64,000 nucleotides of DNA from Veillonella sp. T11011-6. GTDB lineage: Bacteria; Bacillota; Negativicutes; Veillonellales; Veillonellaceae. The number at the start of each line of letters is the position of its first letter. Position 1 is the stretch's first letter. The DNA lies in contig NZ_PPCW01000004.1 in the NCBI RefSeq assembly GCF_002959755.1, positions 434,001-498,000 on the forward strand. Direction: 5' to 3'. A program made the position numbers and the translations under genes. A model generated the notes under the pieces. It worked only from the letters and a program-made list of their open reading frames with translations, searched no databases and had not been told where the DNA came from. Shown piece by piece: positions 54,016 to 62,892 of this stretch.

Positions 54016-54744
54016 TTAATTACTATAAACAGACAAAGAAACCTCATTATTCCCAAAAAATATATATTCACCATGACCAATAGAGAATGCACCTTGGAAT
54101 GTATTCTTTGAAAACTCGGATGGCATTCGATTAAATTGATAGAAGTTATAATAGTCAATCATGGATGCATCAGTTCCCAATCCAGACTTATCAAAATGAC
54201 TACCTTTACCAGTAATTGTAATAACTGTAACCATATTATGGTCAAGACTAACACTAAGGCCTAAATCCATATATTTTAAGGTCTCACGTCCACGAACATC
54301 ACTTGAACTTGGAGCACCAAGCAGATCAATTACCTGTTGTCGACTCATTCCTAAATGCACACCACGAACAGATTCATAATGCTCCTTTTGCAATCGATTA
54401 GTTAATTGGCTTTTTTTATTCATAATCAAGGTTCTGTGCTCGCCATTACCCAACCACTCTAGATGAATAGCTTTTCTACCTTGAGCCTCTTGAATAATAA
54501 AAACACCTGCCCCAGGATAACCACCAACAAAATCAGCACCATCAACAATACGGCAACCATTAATATATCCGTTAGAAATACTCAATACCTTATTGCCACT
54601 AGCATCATACCAATCACCAGCTACCTTTTGAGACGCACGAATAACTAAATCTAATGGCATTTGAGCTGCTTCAACTGTTAAGGCAGAAAATAAACACATA
54701 AAACTAAAACACATACACACAAACAATCTCAATTTTGATTTCAT
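54016..54744 (-). CDS. Exported protein with SmpA/BamE-like C-terminal domain
   Basis: A 242-aa exported protein with a signal peptide ending in VEA. The C-terminal half has VRGVHLGMSRQQVIDLLGAP followed by a hydrophobic strand, a pattern like the SmpA/OmlA (BamE) fold. The first half (GDWYDASGNKVLSISNGYIN) is of unknown type and may bind ligand or repeat a beta motif. GGGAG precedes the ATG. The neighbour 54817-55398 has the same GMSR...V motif. Confidence 0.7.
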   Translation of the reverse strand: MKSKLRLFVCMCFSFMCLFSALTVEAAQMPLDLVIRASQKVAGDWYDASGNKVLSISNGYINGCRIVDGADFVGGYPGAGVFIIQEAQGRKAIHLEWLGNGEHRTLIMNKKSQLTNRLQKEHYESVRGVHLGMSRQQVIDLLGAPSSSDVRGRETLKYMDLGLSVSLDHNMVTVITITGKGSHFDKSGLGTDASMIDYYNFYQFNRMPSEFSKNTFQGAFSIGHGEYIFFGNNEVSLSVYSN

Positions 54745-54816
54745 ATCTAATCTCCCTAATCCCCATATCTGTAGATATCAAACAAGAATTAATCGAATCT
54801 TATGATTCTAATTATA

Positions 54817-55398
54817 TTAGAGTAAATAAGGTAGTAATGTATATTCTTTTACATCATTTAGTACAGTAGTGCTACCATGACGGTCATATTTATATCTAAT
54901 CAAAACGACTTTATCAGTATACTTGTTAAATACAAATGATAACCCACTATTATGTGCTCCTACATATTCACCAATATAATAGCCGCTATATTTATCATAG
55001 CCCTCTGAAATCTCACCATAAGGCTCTGACGGAGTTTGATAAATCGAGTATTCCACTAAAGGACCATATGTAGCTTCTACATCACTTCTACTCATACCTA
55101 CAGTTATTCCTTTATTTGTGGCATAGCCTGGTTTTATGATAAAAATATCTGGCCGTATTGGTGCATCCCAAATAGAAACTATTACAGATTTATCTGCTGA
55201 GATATACATATCATGATGTCCATATCTATGATCTGCTAAAAATAATGAATAGTTGTAGTTATTTAAATAGCTATATAAATCAGGATTATTTTCTAAACCA
55301 CCTAATACACCAGAATCATCAGTATGTGCTATTGCACATTGAGCTAAGCTAACACTAAAAACAAATAGCAATAATAACTTACTTATAAAGGATTTCAT
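54817..55398 (-). CDS. Exported protein with SmpA/BamE-like motif
   Basis: A 193-aa exported protein (signal peptide with cleavage near AIA). After a first domain rich in Tyr/Asp, the segment NKGITVGMSRSDVEATYGPL marks a BamE-like domain related to 54016. The C-terminal GLSFVFNKYTDKVVLIRYKY strand fits. GGGAG precedes the ATG. Function unknown; the pair sits in a run of small envelope proteins. Confidence 0.68.
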   Translation of the reverse strand: MKSFISKLLLLFVFSVSLAQCAIAHTDDSGVLGGLENNPDLYSYLNNYNYSLFLADHRYGHHDMYISADKSVIVSIWDAPIRPDIFIIKPGYATNKGITVGMSRSDVEATYGPLVEYSIYQTPSEPYGEISEGYDKYSGYYIGEYVGAHNSGLSFVFNKYTDKVVLIRYKYDRHGSTTVLNDVKEYTLLPYLL

Positions 55399-55498
55399 TA
55401 CAATTCTCCCGTTATTTACACATAGTAAACATAATATTTACCAAAAAACTGATACAATACGAATAGCCAGTACCTATTCAGGCACTGGCTTCGTATAT

Positions 55499-56122
55499 TT
55501 AATTCTTATTCGTTTTATTATTTTTATTCTTCTCAATTAAATCAAGGTACTCTTTAAAGTTATTAATCTTAATAGCTTGCCATGTACCATCTTCAAGTTT
55601 TTTCATAAGAAGATCAAAGGTAACATCTTGATTAAGATCTTTTGAGCTAAAAATAATTGGTACAATTGCACTATTTCCATCAATAGTAGCAGAGCCAATA
55701 CTTTTAAACTCAAGGTCCTTAACACCAGTCTTTTCTTTTACTTCACTAGCAGCTTCTTTAGACTTAGTATTTTGATTAGAATCCTCAGATTTCTTTTCAA
55801 CACCATTATAAATTTCTTGAGTTAATACTGGTACAATTTGAGATTTTAAACCTTTAAGCATTACTTCTGCAAAGCCTTTGAATGGATTATCTTTAATCAC
55901 TGGATCATTCATTTGTACATCTACAAAATCATCATAACCAGATCCTATAATACTTTCTACATCAACATGCTTTTTAAAGGTAACAACATCATGCTTCTCT
56001 ACGGATTCACGAGCAAGATTTAATGAATATACTGGTGTTTTTGTAAAATACCCAAAATACCAACCTAATACGATAGCAATAACAGCTATAAGAACGGCAA
56101 TAATAATCTTCTTTTTAGACAT
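55499..56122 (-). CDS. DUF2939-like single-pass membrane protein
   Basis: A 207-aa protein with one N-terminal membrane helix (about 5-25) and an extracytoplasmic domain. PVYSLNLARESVEKHDVVTF then KKHVDVESIIGSGYDDFVDV resembles DUF2939 (a pattern of P...L..A...HD...F.K.VD). An acidic/lysine-rich insert (about 120-150) and a C-terminal strand region DGTWQAIKINNFKEYLDLI follow. AAGGAG precedes the ATG. Function unknown. Confidence 0.7.
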   Translation of the reverse strand: MSKKKIIIAVLIAVIAIVLGWYFGYFTKTPVYSLNLARESVEKHDVVTFKKHVDVESIIGSGYDDFVDVQMNDPVIKDNPFKGFAEVMLKGLKSQIVPVLTQEIYNGVEKKSEDSNQNTKSKEAASEVKEKTGVKDLEFKSIGSATIDGNSAIVPIIFSSKDLNQDVTFDLLMKKLEDGTWQAIKINNFKEYLDLIEKNKNNKTNKN

Positions 56123-56189
56123 ATATATCTCCTTTGTTTTATCTCAACCACTGAATTTTCCATACTTATATCTCAATCAATTATTAATA

Positions 56190-56558
56190 TTATTCTTCAG
56201 GTTGAGTAATTTGATTATTAAAAGTTCGGCCGATAAAAAATACCAATAAACCGAACAGGATAAATGCCGCACCCCAGACCATTAAGTCTTTAAAGAATGT
56301 TGCTGTAACAATATCTAATACGCCTGTAACTACTAATAGAGTGCCAACACATGTAAGAACTTTCATACTTTTAGATTTAAACAGTAAGAAAAGCCCACCT
56401 ACAAAACCAATAGCCGAAGAAAGTATTCCTATATATCCATCCACAAGACTAGCACCAAACATTCCACCTAAAGCTTTAGCAATATTAGCTTGCCAATACA
56501 AAAATATAGATATTATGATAATAATCAACGCACACACAATGGTAATTGCTCTTCTCAT
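56190..56558 (-). CDS. Small four-helix membrane protein
   Basis: A 122-aa protein with hydrophobic segments at about 5-23, 40-60, 66-88 and 92-110 and little polar sequence between. LLVVTGVLDIVTATFFKDLM and a C-terminal FFIGRTFNNQ are the only distinctive parts. GGGAGAG precedes the ATG. It sits between the DUF2939-like gene and a lipoprotein gene on the same strand and may share their transcript. Confidence 0.68.
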   Translation of the reverse strand: MRRAITIVCALIIIIISIFLYWQANIAKALGGMFGASLVDGYIGILSSAIGFVGGLFLLFKSKSMKVLTCVGTLLVVTGVLDIVTATFFKDLMVWGAAFILFGLLVFFIGRTFNNQITQPEE

Positions 56559-56581
56559 ATGATAACTCTCCCTTTGTAAAA

Positions 56582-57160
56582 CTAGTTATAACTCCCTTTT
56601 TCTTTGTCTAGTTGATCTTGGAATTGACTATTTCTCCAAACAGAGCCATCAGTAAAATGCACTTGTTTGAGGATAATTTTTCCTTTTGTCGCTCTATCAG
56701 ATAAATATAAAGTCCAAGCTCCTGTCAATACACCATTTGGTGCTGCCTCCCCTTGTAAGGTAAGTGGAGATGTTACATTTCCATCACCTTGGCTAGCTGG
56801 GCGACCAAAATTATCAAACTTCAAAATAACAAACTCTGCCGCATCAATAGTCTTTGAAGTTACATTAATCAACTCTACGCGAGTTCTTGTAATCCCCATA
56901 TCATCAGGTCCAATGCTAAAGTTTCCAACTTTCATCGGTTGATCTGGTAAGTCAGTAATAGGCTTACCTTTTAATTCACTAGGCACATACATAGCAATTT
57001 TATCTTCTAAGTTCTTTTTATCTGCCTTTAATTGTGTAACTTCTTGTTGAAGTGCACTATTCTCACTTTTTAATTGTTCCAATTCAGCTGAATTACCGCA
57101 TCCCACCAAGACTAATAGTGATGTACCTAACAGTACTGTACTAATCATTTTCTTCAGCAT
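56582..57160 (-). CDS. Lipoprotein with coiled coil and beta domain
   Basis: A 192-aa lipoprotein (lipobox LVGC, Cys about 21) followed by a coiled coil (LEQLKSENSALQQEVTQLKA) and a beta-rich domain with RTRVELINVTSKTIDAAEFV and a Thr/Gly-rich loop, resembling Ig-like DUF domains that describe 'conserved changes relative to a reference state' in secreted proteins; no named family is secure. The ATG at 57158-57160 has AAGGAG upstream. Confidence 0.68.
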   Translation of the reverse strand: MLKKMISTVLLGTSLLVLVGCGNSAELEQLKSENSALQQEVTQLKADKKNLEDKIAMYVPSELKGKPITDLPDQPMKVGNFSIGPDDMGITRTRVELINVTSKTIDAAEFVILKFDNFGRPASQGDGNVTSPLTLQGEAAPNGVLTGAWTLYLSDRATKGKIILKQVHFTDGSVWRNSQFQDQLDKEKGSYN

Positions 57161-57643
57161 ATTCAATCTCCTTTTACAATACAAACATACTAGTTAATTC
57201 CAATATACTATATACAGTTAAACAAATAATTATAAATAAAAAACCCTTTCATAAAATGAATATAAAATGAAGTGAATATTTCATAGATTCACCAAAGAGT
57301 ATCGATAATTTAATAAATCTATAAGAAGTCTGAAATTAAAATGACTCATGACCTAGTCTCCATTGATGACTGGACTACATTCACAATTGTAAAGCGACAA
57401 GAAGACTTTGCTGAAATAGCACTAAAAATTTGGCCACGTGGCTAGGCTATATATAAATAACAAAAATAAAACCACCCCTATATGAGGTGGTTTTTATCAA
57501 GAGTGAAAAGATATTTGTTTTGTCTTAATGATAACCTTTTATTTATGTCTCCCGTATGTTATTGTTCTCCCTATAGTTCCTCCTCTCTTTCTCTCCCCTA
57601 TTACTTCTTCTCCCTCTACTTATTCTTCTCTCCCCCTAACGTT
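57161..57643. other. Intergenic region with possible short ORF and terminator
   Basis: AT-rich. A terminator AACCACCCC/GAGGTGGTT-type hairpin at 57471-57497 and a possible 34-codon frame at 57341-57445. The stretch 57530-57640 on the plus strand is pyrimidine-rich (repeated CTTCTCCCT units) and lies directly downstream of the 57644 gene. Confidence 0.45.
57341..57445 (+). CDS. Possible small ORF or gene fragment
   Basis: A 34-codon frame beginning MTHDLVSIDDWTTFTIVKRQ and ending KIWPRG before TAG. The composition looks protein-like rather than random (balanced charge, several aromatics), but there is no ribosome binding site and no recognisable homologue. It may be a fragment of a lost gene. 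Confidence 0.25.
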   Translation: MTHDLVSIDDWTTFTIVKRQEDFAEIALKIWPRG

Positions 57644-58252
57644 TTATCTTGTTAGGTCTCTCCAGGCGATAAATAGTTCAGCCACGACTTGTGGGTTTTG
57701 GCTGAGTTTGATGCGGGCTAGCATTTTGCGCACGTAGTTACAATGTTCTAGCATGGCTTCGTTCAGCTTGTGTTTCACGTGGTGTGGGGCTTGGTACACC
57801 AAGATAGGTTTAAAGTCGCCCACGTGAATGTAGCTCGTATCTGGATCAGGGCCATCGGTAACGATGTATTGATAGGGTATCGCCACATTAAAGAGTCCGT
57901 ACACCACATCCTTGCCAATAGGGCGTCTACATTTAATATGACCAAAGGTCAGATGTGGCCCATAAGTCTTAGGCGCCGTATAGCTGCTGCGCCGACCGTC
58001 GCTGGTCATGATATAATTCGGCCTCAACCCTTCTTGTAAGGCCAGCTCACGTAGGATGGTACGAATTGGCAGATGTACCAATTCTTGACGACCATCTACG
58101 AAATAGCACATCGTGCTGTCCCCACCGCCAGGTTCATAGGTAGGAATAAAACAAACAATATGATTCTTTGGATTTGTATAGATCAAATCCAAATTCTCTC
58201 CCTTAGATAGCCAAGTGGCCACCGCTACTGGTACTTCATTACATGTCATCAT
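57644..58252 (-). CDS. Conserved-looking protein, weak ComK resemblance
   Basis: A 202-aa cytoplasmic protein. The order of motifs SDGRRSS, KCRRPIGKD, a hydrophobic GLFNVAIPY strand and SYIHVGDFKPI loosely parallels the GRK, K.PI, FFPT and WI.H.H blocks of the competence transcription factor ComK. Lengths are similar. The correspondence is by eye, with poor identity, so ComK family membership is a hypothesis. GGGGAGAG precedes the ATG. A sigma-70-like factor is encoded next upstream on the same strand. Confidence 0.45.
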   Translation of the reverse strand: MMTCNEVPVAVATWLSKGENLDLIYTNPKNHIVCFIPTYEPGGGDSTMCYFVDGRQELVHLPIRTILRELALQEGLRPNYIMTSDGRRSSYTAPKTYGPHLTFGHIKCRRPIGKDVVYGLFNVAIPYQYIVTDGPDPDTSYIHVGDFKPILVYQAPHHVKHKLNEAMLEHCNYVRKMLARIKLSQNPQVVAELFIAWRDLTR

Positions 58253-58683
58253 AGGAATTCTCTCCCCTCAACTTAGGAACATTCCTTTCAACAATACAAT
58301 GAACACGTGTTCTGTGAAAGCAGATTCGCATGCTTTAATCTGCTGTTGGTTTAATTGTATATCACACTGTATAATTTGTAAATATATACACAAAACTATA
58401 GAAATTTATGTAAAATTAAAGACTTTATGATCTTGTAAAAGTAATATATACCTATATGCGTCATTATTTTCTCATTTAAATTGAGAATTGCATATTTTAT
58501 GTATATCTGTTAATCGCGATTAACGTAATTATACAAAAATCAGAATATAAATAAGAAATTAAATTATATTAACACATATCATTATAATAAGAACTTAGCT
58601 CTAATTAGCACATAACTCTAATACGTGCACAGCTCTAAAACATATATATCTCTAATGAATGTATAGTCCTAGTGCATTCGTAT
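58253..58683. other. AT-rich gene-free region
   Basis: Very AT-rich with a perfect short palindrome TTAATCGCGATTAA at 58510-58523 and several AGCTCTAA/AACTCTAA-type near-repeats at 58595-58660. A GTGAAAGC octamer lies at about 58314. No gene seen. Confidence 0.4.
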
Positions 58684-59574
58684 CTAGTGTACTCGTAGTT
58701 TCTTAAAGTCTGTCGTCAAGTATCTGCGCAGCTTCCGCAGGGCTCGTTCATGGCGCCGTTGGATAGCTTGGCGGCTGCAATTCAGTTCTTCGCTGACGGA
58801 TACGAGGCTTTTACAATCACCGTACACGCGGCGCAATAGGTCTTGTTGATCTGGAGATAATCTACCGAGAGCCCATACGAGGCGAGCCCGTAATCGTTGT
58901 TCCTCATCGGCCGTCATGATCATGTCTGCTATATTTTCTCCCGATGAGAATATATCCATACCAACAGCTACCTCGCTATCATCAGTGATCCGGTCTGGTA
59001 TATGAATCTCACGATGATTACGCAACCGCTCCCGCTTCCAATACCGCATATAACCATATCTAACACCGGCTTTCACAAAGCCAGGGAACGGTACAGATCC
59101 TTTCAAATCAAAGCTATAAATCGATTCTAGTAGGATGGCCCACAGATAGCTCTCTAGGTCTTCACGGAACTCGCGGTTCCCCGTCTTATTCGTATAGTGC
59201 AAGATGAGTGGCCGATACCTGCGACAGAGCTCGATTTGAGCCGCATCATGGCGCAACTCATCAACGGACCACGGCTGATATCCAACCGTCTGAATCCGCA
59301 TATTCGGATTTTGACAAATCGACACGAGACTCTTATCCGATAAGGACGTTAAGACCTGATGACCACAGATAAGAGTCTGTAATTTCAACTCCTCTGGTAC
59401 CTTGTACTCTGGTTCCTTAGGCGGTATCGTTTCAGATTCTAGCTCCTTAGAAGAAGGTCTCTTAGAAAGTACTTCTTTGGAAGCTGTTCCCTTTGAAGAT
59501 ATTTCCTCAGATTGTAAGCTTGCAGTTTTAATACAGGTTCGTTGTACTAACGGTTCTTCGTTTGTGTATAACAT
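58684..59574 (-). CDS. Sigma-70 family factor with N-terminal low-complexity extension
   Basis: A 296-aa protein. Residues about 10-65 are a Ser/Glu/Lys/Pro-rich stretch with repeats such as SSKG, SKEVLSKR, SSKELES. Residues about 125-190 resemble sigma region 2 (ELCRRYRPLILHYTNKTGN, FREDLESYLWAILLES) and the C-terminus is a region 4 helix-turn-helix (LSPDQQDLLRRVYGDCKSLV, SEELNCSRQAIQRRHERALR). Probably an alternative sigma factor; the regulon is unknown. Start ATG 59572-59574 with AAAGGGG upstream. Confidence 0.8.
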   Translation of the reverse strand: MLYTNEEPLVQRTCIKTASLQSEEISSKGTASKEVLSKRPSSKELESETIPPKEPEYKVPEELKLQTLICGHQVLTSLSDKSLVSICQNPNMRIQTVGYQPWSVDELRHDAAQIELCRRYRPLILHYTNKTGNREFREDLESYLWAILLESIYSFDLKGSVPFPGFVKAGVRYGYMRYWKRERLRNHREIHIPDRITDDSEVAVGMDIFSSGENIADMIMTADEEQRLRARLVWALGRLSPDQQDLLRRVYGDCKSLVSVSEELNCSRQAIQRRHERALRKLRRYLTTDFKKLRVH

Positions 59575-59908
59575 AAATCCCCTTTCCTGCCATGGCATAG
59601 CGCTTATCTACACAATAGCGCGGAACGGGGATTTTGACAAATTGGCAATTCTTTAGAATTCCTACATATTCTGTAACAAACTAGCATTAATTTCTATCCA
59701 TTAAAAGACATAACTATACACCTATATACGTAATTGCTGAAAATAATACAAAAAAGACACCACAGAGGAATATGGTGTCTCTTTTAGAGGAATTAGTACT
59801 ACCATTGGGTAATAGTACGTAAGCTACAATTACTGATATACACGTTAGGAATAACGTAATCTGATGTTACAAGTAATTGTACAGATAATCGTATTTTAAA
59901 TTGTCTGA
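59575..59908. other. Intergenic region
   Basis: A hairpin TAGCGCTTATC..GATAAGCGC-like structure (59600-59622) near the sigma-factor start and a terminator AAGACACCA/TGGTGTCTT (59753-59783) for the ATPase gene. Otherwise AT-rich and empty. Confidence 0.5.
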
Positions 59909-60973
59909 TTACATTGCAATACAGGAGGCTTCCACAAAGTCTTTGAGTTGTGGTTTTACGTAGGTTTGGTACACGTCTGCACCATTGCCACGGACGATGT
60001 CGCCCCAGTATTTATACACATAGCGGTACCAGAAATGGAACATACTATTTGTAAAGTGGTAGTCAGCGTATTTCGCTGGTCCACGGCTATTCGCTTGAAT
60101 ACGACCTACGAGGCCCATAGTCATCAAGTCGTTTAAGCGAGATGTAAAGGTGCCGCTTTTAATTTGGCTAGCTTGCAACAACTCCACATAGTATGGTCTC
60201 TCTAGTGTAGCAAGGCCAGATAGGATCGCATTAGCACCTGTTATATTTTTCATATCTCGATGTAAGATATGCTGTGTTTCTTCAAAGAGTGCACCCGATA
60301 CGGAGAAGAACAAATTAATGATATTCGTATCAATGCTTTCACCATTATCAAAGTACTGCACATAAGCAGGCAAACCACCTGTTACGGCAAACACGGTACG
60401 CAAGTCATCCTTGGCATAGTGAAGGCCCAAGGATTTCATGTCCACCAAGGAGAACGGTTTCACCTCGAAATATTCCGACACATAGGGACCAATCAAGCTG
60501 CGATCGCCAATGATGCGGCCATCGAGCTGTTCTAACCCATTCGCCATCAAGATGATGTTCAAATGGCTCGTTTCTTTATAAGCATCTAACAAATCGCGCA
60601 AGTGTATAGGGAACTGAGGTACAGCCTCCACCAAGGAAGGGTAGTCATCAATCACCACAGTCTGAGGCGTTTTTACACTGCTTTCAAATAGACCCTCAAA
60701 GGCCTCTTGCAAGCTAGTGATCGGTTCGAATTTATCCTGCCCATCAGCAGGAACAAAACGTGCCTCAAGAGCTCGATTCATATCGGCTACATGGATTGCT
60801 TCATTAGCCATGCGACCCGCCAAGTATAACGCCTTATGACGGCGCACAAGCTGGGAAGCCACATAGGATTTGCCACTGCGATGCGGACCATACACAACAC
60901 ACAAACTCATTTGATTCATCGCAATACGGGACTGGATACTCTCAATAATCTCAGCACGTCCCACAAAATTCAT
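59909..60973 (-). CDS. AAA ATPase of the archaeal/DUF234 type, C-terminally truncated
   Basis: A 354-aa P-loop ATPase. FVGRAEIIESI at the start, Walker A GPHRSGKS near residue 30, Walker B TVVIDDYPSLV near 120, followed by winged-helix segments (YYVELLQASQIKSGTFTSRL) and FHFWYRYVYK, which are typical of this family. Members usually continue into a DUF234 restriction-nuclease-like domain of about 100 residues; this one stops at DFVEASCIAM just where that begins. GGAGG precedes the ATG. Function unknown; possibly a mobile or defence-related ATPase. Confidence 0.82.
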   Translation of the reverse strand: MNFVGRAEIIESIQSRIAMNQMSLCVVYGPHRSGKSYVASQLVRRHKALYLAGRMANEAIHVADMNRALEARFVPADGQDKFEPITSLQEAFEGLFESSVKTPQTVVIDDYPSLVEAVPQFPIHLRDLLDAYKETSHLNIILMANGLEQLDGRIIGDRSLIGPYVSEYFEVKPFSLVDMKSLGLHYAKDDLRTVFAVTGGLPAYVQYFDNGESIDTNIINLFFSVSGALFEETQHILHRDMKNITGANAILSGLATLERPYYVELLQASQIKSGTFTSRLNDLMTMGLVGRIQANSRGPAKYADYHFTNSMFHFWYRYVYKYWGDIVRGNGADVYQTYVKPQLKDFVEASCIAM

Positions 60974-61328
60974 ATACTCTCACCTCCAACATTCTATGGA
61001 GACTATTATATCATAAATTTAAAACAATTTTAAACTTATTTTCATATTATTAACATGACTTTTGATTATGTTAAATTTTTTACGCATAAAATGCACTTAT
61101 TTAATGGTTTACTTTTTCCCCATATGTTGGTGAAAGTCCTCATATTTACTACATTCTATACAGTTGCATCCCTAATACAACTATACAGAGGAAAGTATAA
61201 AAAAAGACGTACCTATCTAGGATAAGCACGTCTTGTAAATTTGTGTATTTGTTTATATGTATATCTGTATGTATATGTATATGTAATAGTTTTGTTTATG
61301 GACGATACCTGCGAAGGCGTTCTTAACA
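60974..61328. other. Intergenic region
   Basis: AT-rich. A terminator AAAGACGT..ACGTCTT (61202-61236) and a run of TATGTATATGTATATG-like short repeats at 61250-61290 that could be a slippage-prone tract. No gene seen. Confidence 0.4.
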
Positions 61329-62477
61329 TTATTGTTGCATTTGTGTTTGCATCTTCATGAGCAGAATATGCTTAACCGCATCATTGAGTCGATCATTGGT
61401 AATCGTTCCGTTCGCCACCGCTTGGGTTAATGCTCGATGGACTTCATCGATGTGAACGGTGTCCGCATCAAGAAGGACGAGATCACTGCCTGCCACGATG
61501 GAGGCTACCGCAAAGTCCCCTATTTTTTGGTTTGCTTGCAAGGCGCCTACGTCGACACGGTCTGTCATAACCACCCCATTATAGCCAAGCTCATGCCGTA
61601 GCCAATCCGTGATAATCGCCTTAGAAGTGCTGGCCAAGTGAGCATTGTCGATAGCCGGGATTTGCACATGACTCATAACGAGCATATACGTATTCGCCGT
61701 CGTCTGTGTAATGAGGCGTTTGAATACAGCTACATCCGTAGTGTTGAGATATGCTTTTGCGTCATTAGCAGTCTCAAAGGATGCATCCCCAAGGCTCACT
61801 GTTGGGAAGTAGTTGTAACCAAACCACATTTTGTTGATTTGGTACCGCTCCGCCATGGCAAGGTCCATATGCCCTGCCCACGTAGGGTCCGATGTATAGG
61901 ACACATTCGGTACCCCAAGATTCGCATTCGGCCCGATGACGAGGTTAAAGCCCATATCGCGCATCTCGATAGCCGATCGGGTCGCTAAATTAATAATCCG
62001 TTCCATCGGCAATTGGCCCCAACGATTTGGCTCTGGCAAGCGCAAGAAACTTTCATTAGTACGCAACACCTTATCCCGATTGATCGCTATATAAGGCGTC
62101 ACCATGCTCGCCGTTGAGGCCGTTTGCATGATGTCGTTTGTGAAAGCTTTCACTTGGTTTTTATTATTTAGATTTTCATTGGTTAGCATAACGCCGCTCA
62201 CACGGTATTTCCTGATGACGTCCTTTTGGGACTGTCCTACCGTGCTGCCATGAAGGCTAATCATCATCAGCTGTCCTATCTTGTCCTCTTGAGACATAGC
62301 CCCGAGCCAGGTATTTACCTTCTCAGGGACAGGCTTGTCTGATTGCATGACGGCCCGATACGACACAGTGCGTACCTCTTCCTGCTCTGCCTGACTCTCA
62401 TGCTGGCATCCCGCAGTACCGATGGCGGCGACAATCAAGGCCATGCCACATAGGGCACGCCGTAAAAACAAGTTCAT
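61329..62477 (-). CDS. GH3-fold lipoprotein, probable pseudoenzyme
   Basis: A 382-aa lipoprotein (lipobox TAGC, Cys24), paralogue of NagZ at 26969. The framework is kept (SQEDKIGQLMMISLHG, AIITDWLRHELGYNGVVMTD, GSDLVLLDADTVH), and the nucleophile Asp of TDR remains. However DQEGG is AINRDKVLR, and KHFPG with the Asp-His acid/base loop is YNYFPTVSLGDASFE, so substrate-binding Lys-His and the dyad are gone. It may bind glycans without hydrolysis or act structurally. GGAG lies only 2 nt before the ATG; a TTG at 62471 has better spacing. Confidence 0.82.
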   Translation of the reverse strand: MNLFLRRALCGMALIVAAIGTAGCQHESQAEQEEVRTVSYRAVMQSDKPVPEKVNTWLGAMSQEDKIGQLMMISLHGSTVGQSQKDVIRKYRVSGVMLTNENLNNKNQVKAFTNDIMQTASTASMVTPYIAINRDKVLRTNESFLRLPEPNRWGQLPMERIINLATRSAIEMRDMGFNLVIGPNANLGVPNVSYTSDPTWAGHMDLAMAERYQINKMWFGYNYFPTVSLGDASFETANDAKAYLNTTDVAVFKRLITQTTANTYMLVMSHVQIPAIDNAHLASTSKAIITDWLRHELGYNGVVMTDRVDVGALQANQKIGDFAVASIVAGSDLVLLDADTVHIDEVHRALTQAVANGTITNDRLNDAVKHILLMKMQTQMQQ

Positions 62478-62892
62478 CTCTCCTATAAACTCCTTGTCAT
62501 ACTCTCTTACATGATACCTTTCTATATATTATACACTATATAATTCATCTTTTCCTCATGTGAAAGCTAATTTTCTATATCAATTTATCATAATAAAGTT
62601 ATAAAGTAGTAGTAACAATTAATATAAAAGGTAATTCATACATATAACATATATAAAACTATAAGAAGGTTATACATAAAAATCCTACGAATCGCATGTA
62701 AGATGACACTCAGTAGTCAATATCTACACAAGTATCAAGTCACTCATGACCCGTAGGATTTATTTCTGTTTAGTTAGTTACCCATATACCAGTCTAACTA
62801 TACTAATGTATGTATGTATGTATGGATGTATTCATCGCCAGAATACATTCGATACGACTCGTACTGAGCAAATTAGCTAATGTATAAAACTA
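62478..62892. other. Intergenic region with long-loop hairpin
   Basis: AAATCCTACG at 62679 pairs with CGTAGGATTT at 62761 around an about 65-nt loop, a possible terminator of the hydrogenase gene. A TGTA/TATG tetranucleotide run lies at 62806-62826. A GTGAAAGC octamer lies at about 62560. No gene seen. Confidence 0.45.

Noticed and set aside
62806-62826. Tetranucleotide TATG repeat considered as a phase-variation tract
   Set aside because: It is intergenic, only about five units, and not positioned between promoter elements or in a reading frame.
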